A stretch of 60,556 nucleotides of DNA, taken from SIG299 sp964632165 (GTDB taxonomy: Bacteria; Bacillota; Clostridia; Lachnospirales; Lachnospiraceae). How positions within the stretch are numbered: position 1 is the first letter of the stretch; each line of letters opens with the position of its first letter. The translations under genes were made by a program, and so were the position numbers. Below, one piece after another: positions 8,538 to 16,917 of this stretch. The stretch is taken from positions 1 through 60,556 of the forward strand of contig CAZWCZ010000007.1 in the NCBI GenBank assembly GCA_964632165.1, given 5' to 3'. The notes beneath the pieces were generated by a model. The model was not told the DNA's origin. It saw nothing but the letters and a program-made list of their open reading frames with translations, and made no database searches.

Positions 8538-9428
8538 TTAACCCTTGATACCGCTTCGCGAAACGCCTGCCATGATGTATTTTCTCAGGAAAATGAATAC
8601 CAGGAAAAGCGGTGCAGACACAATGGCAACCGCTGCCATCTGTACCGGATAATTTACATTACCTGTAGTATCCGTGAATGCATTACGCAGACCGTTTGTG
8701 ATCATACGATGTGCTTCATCATTGGCTACCAGTCTTGGCCACATGTAAGAATTCCATGCACCCATCATCTTTAAAATAGTGATCGAGATGAGCGTTGGCA
8801 ATGCCAGCGGAACCATAACTTTCCAAAGATACTTGATATCACTCGTTCCGTCTACCTTTGCTGCCAGATAAAGTTCATTCGGAATCTGCAGGAAGTTCTG
8901 TCTCAGCAGATAAATATAAAACACACTGACAAGGAATGGTACGATCAGAACCGTATAGGTGTTCATCCATCCGAGTTTGGTAACGGTTTCATAGTTGGTG
9001 ATCGTAAACAGTTCCCCCGGGATCATCATGGTCGCAAGCATTGCTGCAAACATTGCATTCTTTCCTTTAAACTCCAGTCTTGCAAATGCAAATGCACACA
9101 AAACGGTAATGATCAGAGAAAGAATTGTGGAAACGACTCCGACATACAGCGTATTGATAAATAATGTATCCAGACTTGCCGTAGAAAACGCATCGGCATA
9201 GTTACTGAATAAAACCGTACGCGGGAAGAATGTCGGAACGCTCTCCTTATACTCTGATAATGATTTTAAAGAGGATATGATCATCCAATAAAACGGGAAC
9301 AGAACGATCAGCGCCATGATCCCAAGAAAGGCATATACGCCGACCATGACCAGTTCCTTTCCTATTTTCTGTCTCAAGGACACCTGCTGCATATTTTTTT
9401 CACGCATTGTAATTGTTTCTTTACTCAT
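8538..9428 (-). CDS. ABC importer permease, MalG/UgpE type
   Basis: A roughly 296 aa inner-membrane permease with six predicted membrane spans. The cytoplasmic EAA loop ELYLAAKVDGTSDIKYLWK contacts the ATPase. FPFYWMIISSLKS near the N terminus is typical of the MalG branch. The ATG at 9428 is chosen over the GTG at 9437 because GAGAGGTG lies at normal distance from the ATG and overlaps the GTG. The gene follows the other permease by 18 bp. Transport direction is inward by family. The substrate is unknown; family relatives carry oligosaccharides, polyols or glycerol-3-phosphate. Confidence 0.9.
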   Translation of the reverse strand: MSKETITMREKNMQQVSLRQKIGKELVMVGVYAFLGIMALIVLFPFYWMIISSLKSLSEYKESVPTFFPRTVLFSNYADAFSTASLDTLFINTLYVGVVSTILSLIITVLCAFAFARLEFKGKNAMFAAMLATMMIPGELFTITNYETVTKLGWMNTYTVLIVPFLVSVFYIYLLRQNFLQIPNELYLAAKVDGTSDIKYLWKVMVPLALPTLISITILKMMGAWNSYMWPRLVANDEAHRMITNGLRNAFTDTTGNVNYPVQMAAVAIVSAPLFLVFIFLRKYIMAGVSRSGIKG

Positions 9429-9446
9429 ATTCGGCACCTCTCAACT

Positions 9447-10391
9447 TTAATAATGAACTTTCTTTTTGCTGACCTGCATGTTAATCATGGTAACAACAAA
9501 AATAATGCCAAACAGAATCAATGCAGCAGCACTGGCACGACCCTGGTTATTTCCGCTCAAAGCATCATAAATAAATCCAACCATCGTATTCAGCCTTCCG
9601 GCGTCGTCCGCAGGTCCCATATTTTCACCGAAGATACCTACAATGCTGGTATATTCCTTAAATCCTCCGATAAATCCGGTAATGACAACATATGCCAGCA
9701 TCGGGGAAAGCAACGGCACGGTAATCTTTGTAAAAATCCTCTTACGGGAAGTTCCGTCAACCTTTGCGGCATCATAATACTGTCTGTTGATACTCTGCAG
9801 ACCTCCAAGCAGGACAAGGATCTTAAACGGAAGTGCATTCCACACAATATAGATTGTCATAACTGCTATGTTTGCTGCATAAGAAGAACCGTAGTTGATC
9901 CAGTTGATCCGCTCAAACCCAAAAAATTCAATGATATTGTTGATGATACCTGCCGTTACAATGATCTCATTCTCCGTACCATAGAAACTGCCTACCATAT
10001 TAAACATTGCAGCAAATACCATACCGATGGCAATGGAATTTGTTACGTACGGCAGGAAGAAAATGGTCTGCAATACTTTCTGCAACGGGCGGATGGAGTT
10101 CAATGCAACCGCGATCAGCAATGCCAGGATCGTAGAGATCGGCACTGTCAGAACACAAAGCAGGATCGTGTTCTTTAAACAGGTAAGGAACTTCTTATAC
10201 TTAATAACCTTAACAAAATTGCCAAGACCAAATTCAAAAGTCACTCCGCTTGCTGCCTGCAGGCTTTTATAGCCCTCCAAAAAGGCCATCCGCACGGTGT
10301 TAAAAATCGGCCATACCGTGAACACAAGCAATAAGATGATTGCCGGTGACAAATACAGCCAGGCTTTCCACTGTTGTTTATTGTCAACCAT
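9447..10391 (-). CDS. ABC importer permease, MalF/UgpA type
   Basis: A 314 aa membrane protein with a hydrophobic first segment (AWLYLSPAIILLLVFTVWP, typical of UgpA/MalF relatives) and about six spans. The EAA loop is QYYDAAKVDGTSRKRIFTK. The start ATG is preceded by GAGGTGA and lies 1 bp after the stop of the ATPase gene, so translation is almost certainly coupled. It pairs with the next gene to form the channel of the importer. Nothing appears truncated. Confidence 0.9.
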   Translation of the reverse strand: MVDNKQQWKAWLYLSPAIILLLVFTVWPIFNTVRMAFLEGYKSLQAASGVTFEFGLGNFVKVIKYKKFLTCLKNTILLCVLTVPISTILALLIAVALNSIRPLQKVLQTIFFLPYVTNSIAIGMVFAAMFNMVGSFYGTENEIIVTAGIINNIIEFFGFERINWINYGSSYAANIAVMTIYIVWNALPFKILVLLGGLQSINRQYYDAAKVDGTSRKRIFTKITVPLLSPMLAYVVITGFIGGFKEYTSIVGIFGENMGPADDAGRLNTMVGFIYDALSGNNQGRASAAALILFGIIFVVTMINMQVSKKKVHY

Positions 10392-10392
10392 A

Positions 10393-11496
10393 TTACTTCA
10401 CCTCGTAATGAATTCTCTCTTCTGTATCCTTATTGAATAAGAAGAACTTGTGTGGTTTTACAGAGAAGGAAACGATTTCATTCTCCGTATTTACCTTATT
10501 GTCCGCATTGATAATGGAACGGACAATCGGGTTTGCGGAAGCTTCGTTTGTAGAAACGATACTGGAATCACGTCCCATCACTTCCACATTGCTTAACTTG
10601 CAGTGGAGAGGTCCGTTTTCATCCAGGATAAATCCTTCCGGACGGATACCGATCATAACTTCCTGATCCTCTACACCTGTTACTTCAAGAACGGCATCCT
10701 CACCGATGTAAACCATACCGTTCTGAACACGGCCATGGAATACGTTGATAGGCGGTGTACCAAGGAACTTTGCAACAAACAGATTTCCAGGATTGTCATA
10801 TACTTCCTGTGGCTTGCCGATCTGCTGAACCACGCCAAGCTTCATAACAACGATAACGTCAGAAATACTCATTGCCTCTTCCTGGTCATGAGTAACGAAA
10901 ATTGTAGTAATTCCTGTTTCTTTCTGGATCCTTCTGATCTCTTCACGTGTCTGAAGACGGAGACGTGCATCCAGGTTCGAAAGCGGCTCGTCTAATAACA
11001 GTACACGAGGCATCTTGACCAATGCTCTGGCAATGGCAACACGCTGCTGCTGACCACCGGAAAGTTCACTCGGCTTACGCTCCAACAGTTCATCAATCTG
11101 AACCAGCTTAGCGGCATTGTAGGCTCTTTCTAACATTTCCTGCTTGGACGGTCTTTCCGCACCCTTTAAGTTTTGAAGCGGGAACATAATGTTCTGCTTT
11201 ACTGTCATGTGAGGATAAAGAGCATAGTTCTGGAATACCAGACCGATTCCTCTGTTTTCCGTGGATAACTCCGTAACATCATCATCACCGAAATAAATTT
11301 TTCCACTCGTAGGCTTCTGCAAGCCGCTGATCATATAAAGTGTGGTACTTTTTCCGCATCCGGAAGGTCCGAGAAGACCTACCAGCTTGCCGTCCGGGAT
11401 TTCAAATGTAAAATCATTTACTGCAACAACTTCTTCATTTGATTTTTTGTTACGGCTAGGAAAGATTTTGGTTAAATTTTCTAATACAACTTTCAT
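10393..11496 (-). CDS. ABC importer ATPase, UgpC/MsmX type
   Basis: A 367 aa ATPase energising a CUT1-type importer. Motifs: Walker A GPSGCGKST, Q-loop VFQNYALYPHMTV, signature LSGGQQQR, Walker B LLLDEPLSNLDARL and switch His in FVTHDQEEA. A C-terminal TOBE-like regulatory region follows (GIRPEGF). The ATG at 11496 is chosen because AAAGGG precedes it and the family begins MxxVxLxNLTK. The in-frame extension upstream lacks a good start site. Many Firmicutes share one MsmX among several importers; here the ATPase is encoded with its own permeases. It lies 47 bp after the RDD gene. Confidence 0.92.
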   Translation of the reverse strand: MKVVLENLTKIFPSRNKKSNEEVVAVNDFTFEIPDGKLVGLLGPSGCGKSTTLYMISGLQKPTSGKIYFGDDDVTELSTENRGIGLVFQNYALYPHMTVKQNIMFPLQNLKGAERPSKQEMLERAYNAAKLVQIDELLERKPSELSGGQQQRVAIARALVKMPRVLLLDEPLSNLDARLRLQTREEIRRIQKETGITTIFVTHDQEEAMSISDVIVVMKLGVVQQIGKPQEVYDNPGNLFVAKFLGTPPINVFHGRVQNGMVYIGEDAVLEVTGVEDQEVMIGIRPEGFILDENGPLHCKLSNVEVMGRDSSIVSTNEASANPIVRSIINADNKVNTENEIVSFSVKPHKFFLFNKDTEERIHYEVK

Positions 11497-11543
11497 ACAT
11501 TTCCCTTTCTGTGTGTTTGTTGTTTTATTCTGCCGCAAGACTT

Positions 11544-12305
11544 TTAATAAGACTCACGGGCTGCTTTTTCTGCGTACACCTTTTTCTTATACTCCACAAG
11601 TTCTTCCGTGCTTTCGAATATCATCTGACTTGCAACGTCAATAACGACAGTCTTTGCCAGCGTATCATGAATGACGGAATTTGTCTGTGTAACTATAAGT
11701 AAAATAATCTGCAACAGCAGAATCAGTCCAATAATGATTGTACCAACCACACCGATACTGTTAAAAAAGATCATAATACAGATCAGTACCGGAATCATGG
11801 TTTCAATGGTATATTTGCCGAGAATTGTCCGGATAAAGAGGAGCGGGGCCGTTATTTTTACTCCGTCCGTCCGCATTACTCCGATGCCGAAAATCTTTTT
11901 ACCGAGTGTCTGCCCGTTTCCAAGGCGGAGCGGCACGGCAAATTCCAAAAGAAGATAAGCAAGCAAAATACTGAGTGATACGATCAGCAGCGTCAGATTT
12001 ACCACCATATTATACGTATACATCGCATCCTCGTCAGCAATGAGCTCCCGATATGCCGCATCATACTTTTCCAGTTTTTCTTCCGGCATCATATTATACT
12101 CTTCTTCCGTGATCTCAAAAGTGATCCCGTATTTCGTCTCATATTTTTCATAAGCATCTTCTAACGCTTCATTATAATTATCATAACCAAGAACAGTCGA
12201 AAAAATAAATGCAACTCCGACGATCAGAATGCAAAGTAAGATCATGTCGAAAAGAGCTGCCGAAATCCTTTTCCACATGGTTGCTTTTTGTAAATCGTAT
12301 ATCAT
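11544..12305 (-). CDS. RDD-family membrane protein
   Basis: An approximately 253 aa integral membrane protein. The RDD hallmarks are seen in WKRISAALFDMILL (Arg and Asp around the first span) and in the later LGNGQTLGKKIFGIGVM. Between spans one and two is a charged loop of about 60 residues. Two further spans and a charged C terminus follow. The ATG at 12305 has AGAGAGGA upstream; the longer open frame has no comparable site. It is the first gene of the ABC-transporter/nuclease operon, directly behind a promoter. RDD proteins are poorly characterised, with some linked to ion exchange. Its link to this operon is by position only. Confidence 0.78.
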   Translation of the reverse strand: MIYDLQKATMWKRISAALFDMILLCILIVGVAFIFSTVLGYDNYNEALEDAYEKYETKYGITFEITEEEYNMMPEEKLEKYDAAYRELIADEDAMYTYNMVVNLTLLIVSLSILLAYLLLEFAVPLRLGNGQTLGKKIFGIGVMRTDGVKITAPLLFIRTILGKYTIETMIPVLICIMIFFNSIGVVGTIIIGLILLLQIILLIVTQTNSVIHDTLAKTVVIDVASQMIFESTEELVEYKKKVYAEKAARESY

Positions 12306-12390
12306 TTTCCTTGTCCTCTCTGTCCTTTTTGCAAAGCAATACCCCTTTTTCATTCAAAAAAAGGGCAGAGCTTATCCATATATTATAATC

Positions 12391-12419
12391 ATTATAACAC
12401 GAAGTTCGACAAATTGCCA
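12391..12419 (-). promoter_or_regulatory. Promoter of the RDD/ABC/nuclease operon
   Basis: On the minus strand an extended -10 TGTTATAAT (core 12391-12396) stands 17 bp from a weak -35 TGGCAA (12414-12419). A second TATAAT lies just downstream, at 12382-12387. The promoter sits immediately past the stop codon of the glycoside hydrolase gene. Confidence 0.6.
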
Positions 12420-12437
12420 TATGCATTCTGTATTTTT

Positions 12438-14864
12438 TTAGAGAACTGCCATAATTTTGCCATCTTCTGTTGAAATCTGAATGTGAACCGGTCCTGTCCC
12501 GCATCTTCTGACATAGACAACTGCCTCTCCATGATGTGTTTTTCTCCGGTCGGAAAAGAATGGTGTAACATCAGCAAGATCCCCATTGTCAATGCCCGCC
12601 AGTTCTCCGTCGCCGGTTACCTGTACACGGATTTCCCGATCATCCCATACCACACGCTTTCCGAAAGCATCCCTCGCTTCCACAAGGACCTGATATAAAT
12701 AACCTTTTTCTTTCGAGCACTCCTCAAACGGAATCCCGCAACGTGCATCGGCTTTTTCCCACAATCGGCAGGACAACTGTGCTGTCTCCTGTGTGGTCAC
12801 CAACTGATCCTTTGCAAGTAATGTTCCGTCTGCTCCATAGTACTCCGCTTCGAGCGTTCCCGGAAAGAACTGCGTTTCAAATACATAATATCCGTCTCTG
12901 TCATATTCCTTTGTCCGTCCTATCTCCGTTCCATTCAGGTAAAGTACAACTTCGCTCTGCTCCCGCATCGGTGCAAAACATTTGATCAGTATCTTTTCCC
13001 CTTCCTTATAATTCCAGGAAAAGCTCATCGGCCACCAGTGTGGAATCCTTTCTGTATTCCTTCTGGTCGCAAGACGGAGCATGCTTTCATCCGTCCAAAA
13101 AGTTTTTCTGCGGTAAAATTCCGGTTTCGGCAGTCCGCAGGTCGTCAGAATCCCCGCTCCGGAACCGTGGATCGGCCAGCCGTGTGCTTCTCCAAGATAA
13201 TCAATTCCAGTCCACAGGAACTGTCCTGAAATATACGGATTCTCCTTTACTGCAAGCCATGCCTGATAGCCGTGACCGTTTTCACTTCCGAGGATCGGAA
13301 GATGCGGAAATCTCTTGTGATCTGCTTCGTAAAACTGTTCTTTATAATTATAACCTGCCACATCCAGCGGATCCAAAAATCCAAGATGTGAAGAAAGTTC
13401 CGGAAACGCAGCCGCCAGGGTAACCGGACGTGTTGCATCAACTTCTTTTACTAATTCCGTCAGATGCTTTGCTATTACCGTCAGGCGTTCTGCATTCGGT
13501 TTATTGAAATCATACTTCCGCTCCTGTTCCGGTTTATTGGCATCGTTGTTTCCTGTCATGGTTGTAAAAGACGGATGGCAGTAAGGATCATTCGGATAAT
13601 CGATTTCATTGCCGATACTCCACAGGATCACCGACGGATGATTTCTGTCACGAAGTACCATGGCTTTTAGATCCGCCTCATGCCACTGTGGAAAATCCTC
13701 GTAATATCCCTGATGTTTCGGCGGATATACATTATGTCCTGTGGACCACTTATTTTTAGGATTCTCCCATTCATCAAACGCTTCATCCATCATAAGAAAG
13801 CCCATCGCATCACAAAGCTCGTACAATTCCGGCATGTGCGGGTTATGACTGCACCGGATGGCATTACATCCCGCTTCTTTCAGGGTTTCCAGTCTTCTTT
13901 GCCATACTTCTGCCTTCATGGCTGCGCCAAGACATCCTCCGTCATGATGTACGCAGACTCCTTTCAGCTTTGTTTCTGTTCCGTTCAGGAAAAATCCTTT
14001 TTCCGCATCAAACAGGATTGTGCGGATACCGACAGATACCGTTTCCGCCAGATACCGCATTCCATCGACCTCATACCATACTTCCAACTGATACAGATGC
14101 GGATGTTCCGGCGACCAAAGTGCCGGTTCCTTCATTCTTGTCTGTACAAAAAACTCTTTTTCGGAATTTCCGGCAACAACAACCGTTGTCTCTGCTGCTG
14201 CCGAAGGAGTCTGTGCACATTTTCCGCCGTCTTCACATCCATACGGCACCTTTTCGTACCAGAGTGTCTGCACTTTTACTTCTTTTTCTTCTGCTGCCGT
14301 ATTCTCTACCGTATGTGTCAACCGCAGAAGTGCCTCTTCTGCCGTTACCTCTTCCGTTGTAAAAAATGTGCCGTATTCTGCAGGATGCACCGGTTCTTCT
14401 ACCGTCAATGTGACCTTTCTCGTAATCCCGCTTCCGGTAAACCACCGGGAATCCGCAATATCCGTATGAGTTACTTTTACGCTGATCTCGTTATCCTCTT
14501 CGCCACAATTCACAAAATCCGAAATATCATAAGAAAAAGAAACATAACCGTTCGGTCTCTTTCCAAGATAATAACTGTTGCACCATACCTGACTGTTTTT
14601 GTAAACTCCGTCAAATGTTACCCGCACCCGTTTTCCGCGATACTCTTCCGGCAGTGAAAAGCGCACTCTGTACCAGCCAATGCCTCCCTGCAGATACCCG
14701 GTACCGCTCGAATATTGTTTTTCAAACGCACCCTCTACTGCCCAGTCATGTGGCAGCATGATCTTCCGGAAATTGTGGTCATCATACCCTCTGTACCATG
14801 CATCTTCACATTCTCCAAGATGAAAACTCCAGTTTTCTTTTAATTCGATTACCTTTTTGTCCAT
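12438..14864 (-). CDS. Family 2 glycoside hydrolase (beta-galactosidase/beta-glucuronidase-like)
   Basis: An 808 aa enzyme without signal peptide, so intracellular. It probably cleaves terminal beta-linked sugars from imported oligosaccharides or glycosides. The GH2 order is clear: sugar-binding jelly roll (about 1-155, with PHDW and FDGVYKNSQVW), Ig-like domain (155-280) and TIM barrel. The barrel carries CSHNPHMPELYELCD, the acid/base in WSIGNEIDY (E420) and the nucleophile in ILGSENGHG (E528). C-terminal beta domains follow. It starts 12 bp after the helicase gene and is probably co-transcribed with gltX and that helicase, an unusual context for a sugar hydrolase. Beta-galactosidase versus other GH2 specificities cannot be settled by eye. 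Confidence 0.88.
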   Translation of the reverse strand: MDKKVIELKENWSFHLGECEDAWYRGYDDHNFRKIMLPHDWAVEGAFEKQYSSGTGYLQGGIGWYRVRFSLPEEYRGKRVRVTFDGVYKNSQVWCNSYYLGKRPNGYVSFSYDISDFVNCGEEDNEISVKVTHTDIADSRWFTGSGITRKVTLTVEEPVHPAEYGTFFTTEEVTAEEALLRLTHTVENTAAEEKEVKVQTLWYEKVPYGCEDGGKCAQTPSAAAETTVVVAGNSEKEFFVQTRMKEPALWSPEHPHLYQLEVWYEVDGMRYLAETVSVGIRTILFDAEKGFFLNGTETKLKGVCVHHDGGCLGAAMKAEVWQRRLETLKEAGCNAIRCSHNPHMPELYELCDAMGFLMMDEAFDEWENPKNKWSTGHNVYPPKHQGYYEDFPQWHEADLKAMVLRDRNHPSVILWSIGNEIDYPNDPYCHPSFTTMTGNNDANKPEQERKYDFNKPNAERLTVIAKHLTELVKEVDATRPVTLAAAFPELSSHLGFLDPLDVAGYNYKEQFYEADHKRFPHLPILGSENGHGYQAWLAVKENPYISGQFLWTGIDYLGEAHGWPIHGSGAGILTTCGLPKPEFYRRKTFWTDESMLRLATRRNTERIPHWWPMSFSWNYKEGEKILIKCFAPMREQSEVVLYLNGTEIGRTKEYDRDGYYVFETQFFPGTLEAEYYGADGTLLAKDQLVTTQETAQLSCRLWEKADARCGIPFEECSKEKGYLYQVLVEARDAFGKRVVWDDREIRVQVTGDGELAGIDNGDLADVTPFFSDRRKTHHGEAVVYVRRCGTGPVHIQISTEDGKIMAVL

Positions 14865-14876
14865 ACCTTCTCTTTC

Positions 14877-16892
14877 CTATCCTTTCTCCGTTATTTTTAT
14901 CAATTCCTGTTTTTGACAGACTTCAAGATCCAGTATCTTCTCTGTTCCCAGCCGTTCAAAATAAACAATGGCACGTTTTTTATCACGCACCGTCAGAATC
15001 CCTTTGCCGTATACCTTGTGTTCCAAGTGCGTTCCCGGATTTAACAGTTCCTGTTTTACTGCCATTTCCCCAACAAACCTGGATTTCTGCATTTCTTTCC
15101 CATGCAGGCGGCAAACAGAAAAAACATATAAAAAATTCTTTGCCCGCGTCATGGCAACATAATACATCCTCCGCTCTTCTTCCAGCTCTTCTTCCGAAAC
15201 AGCACGTTTATACGGTATGATTCCTTCATTTACTTCCGGAAGGATAACAAGTTCGTATTCCAGTCCTTTGGCTGAATGCATGGTTGCCAAAACAACACCT
15301 TCGACCGTTTTATCCGCACGGTTCTCTCTTCGTTCCGTCAGTTCCTTTTTATAGCGTTCCATATAAGAAAACCATTCCTCGCAGGTATCAAACCCTCTGG
15401 CACTTTCCTGAAGTTCCGTTATCGTTTCTAGCAATTCTTCCGGCTTCATCCTCCGGTATTCCGCGTAACTTATAAGATATTCATCATACCCGATCCCTCT
15501 CCGTATATATGTGATCGCCGCAAACGGATTTACTTTTGCAAGCACGGAAAGATCATACTCCATCCGTCCGATCCGCTCTGCCATCCAGTCCTTTTCCCGG
15601 TATCGCCACTTCAGACGGTCAAGATCCACCACCGGCTCCTGCAGTGACTCTCTTGAAATATATCGGTTTGGCCGGTTCATTACCCTCAGAAACAGACTAC
15701 GATCCCGCTCTCCCTGTGCCATCCGCAGATAAGCAATGATATCTTTGGCGATCCAGTGTTCAAAAAGATTTGGCACGGTATCCTTCATCCGGAACGGGAC
15801 ATTATACGCCATCAGTTTTCCCATGATCCCTCGTGCCTGCGTGTTTGTACGAAACAGAATCGCCATTTCCCGGTACGGCATCCCTTTTGCATGGTATCCG
15901 CGGATCACCTCAAGGATCCGTTCCCCCTCCTCTTCCTGCGACGGAAAAGTTTCCGTTATTACCGGAAGCATTGCTTCCCGTGTTGACAGGATTTCTTTCG
16001 GAAACCGTTTTTCATTATGACTGACCAGATTTAATGCCGTTTCTACAATTTCTTTTTGTGACCGGTAATTGTAATTCAACAGCACCTGCCCGGCATCCGG
16101 ATAGTCTTTTGTAAAATTAAGCATGATCTCCGGTTTTGCCCCGCGAAAACGGTAAATGGACTGATCATCATCCCCGACAATAAACAGATTGTCTTCCGGT
16201 TGTGCAAGCAGCCGGATGATATCATATTGGATCCGGTTAATGTCTTGAAATTCATCAATCAGAATATACCGGTATTTCTGCTGCCACATGCGCAGGATAT
16301 CCGGACGTTTTACAAGCAGGTCATAACAAAAAAGCAATATGTCATCAAAATCGATCCGATTCTTTTTCCTCATTTCCCGTTCATATCCGTTATACAGTTT
16401 CCGAAACTCCTCTTCCGGGCAGTTCATGGAATAATATGTAGCAATATCGATCCGTTCGGACTTGATACGGCTGATCTCACTCCGTATCCCTTCAAGAAAC
16501 TCTTTTTCATCATCTATCTCCATTTCCATTTCCGAAACAAGATCAGAAAGGATCCGATAACTTTCCTCTTCACTTACGATATTGGATGCCTGCAGCTGAT
16601 AAGCATACTTTAGAATTTTAAAGAATACGGCGTGAAATGTGCCAAAATTTACCTGTCCGGTCCTCTGCGGACCTTCCTTTTCCCGCAGGGCAAGATAACG
16701 TTCCTGCATCTGTATCGCAGCCGCCTTTGTAAAAGTGATCACAAGAATACTGCCCGGGGCTGCTCCTTTTTTTACCAGTTCCCAGACTCTTCTTGTGATC
16801 ACGGCTGTTTTTCCGGAACCGGGACCGGCTAAAACAAGCATCGGTCCCGTTCCATGTGCAATTGCTTTTTGTTGTGCTTCGTTAAACTTCAT
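14877..16892 (-). CDS. UvrD/PcrA-type superfamily 1 DNA helicase
   Basis: A 3'-5' ATP-dependent DNA helicase of about 671 aa. Motifs: MKFNEAQQKAI at the start, Walker A LAGPGSGKTAVI, VITFTKAAA, DEFQDINRIQYD (motif II), VGDDDQSIYRFRGA (motif III), FRTNTQARG, LATMHSAKGLEYE (motif V) and YVAMTRAK (motif VI). A C-terminal HKVYGKGILT segment resembles the PcrA C-terminal Tudor-like domain. The ATG at 16892 has AAGGAAAA upstream; the 63-residue upstream extension is basic, low-quality sequence overlapping gltX. It starts 25 bp after gltX and precedes the GH2 gene. It is shorter than canonical PcrA, so the main PcrA may be elsewhere. Confidence 0.9.
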   Translation of the reverse strand: MKFNEAQQKAIAHGTGPMLVLAGPGSGKTAVITRRVWELVKKGAAPGSILVITFTKAAAIQMQERYLALREKEGPQRTGQVNFGTFHAVFFKILKYAYQLQASNIVSEEESYRILSDLVSEMEMEIDDEKEFLEGIRSEISRIKSERIDIATYYSMNCPEEEFRKLYNGYEREMRKKNRIDFDDILLFCYDLLVKRPDILRMWQQKYRYILIDEFQDINRIQYDIIRLLAQPEDNLFIVGDDDQSIYRFRGAKPEIMLNFTKDYPDAGQVLLNYNYRSQKEIVETALNLVSHNEKRFPKEILSTREAMLPVITETFPSQEEEGERILEVIRGYHAKGMPYREMAILFRTNTQARGIMGKLMAYNVPFRMKDTVPNLFEHWIAKDIIAYLRMAQGERDRSLFLRVMNRPNRYISRESLQEPVVDLDRLKWRYREKDWMAERIGRMEYDLSVLAKVNPFAAITYIRRGIGYDEYLISYAEYRRMKPEELLETITELQESARGFDTCEEWFSYMERYKKELTERRENRADKTVEGVVLATMHSAKGLEYELVILPEVNEGIIPYKRAVSEEELEEERRMYYVAMTRAKNFLYVFSVCRLHGKEMQKSRFVGEMAVKQELLNPGTHLEHKVYGKGILTVRDKKRAIVYFERLGTEKILDLEVCQKQELIKITEKG

Positions 16893-16917
16893 TCTTTTCC
16901 TTTTCAGGTCCCCGTTT

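Noticed and set aside
9453..10178. 241-codon plus-strand frame opposite a permease gene
   Set aside because: Asn/Asp/His-rich shadow of a conserved permease with all family motifs on the minus strand.
13680..14657. 325-codon plus-strand open frame opposite the GH2 gene
   Set aside because: Cys/Phe/Arg/His-rich composition and no RBS; the minus strand carries an intact GH2 enzyme.
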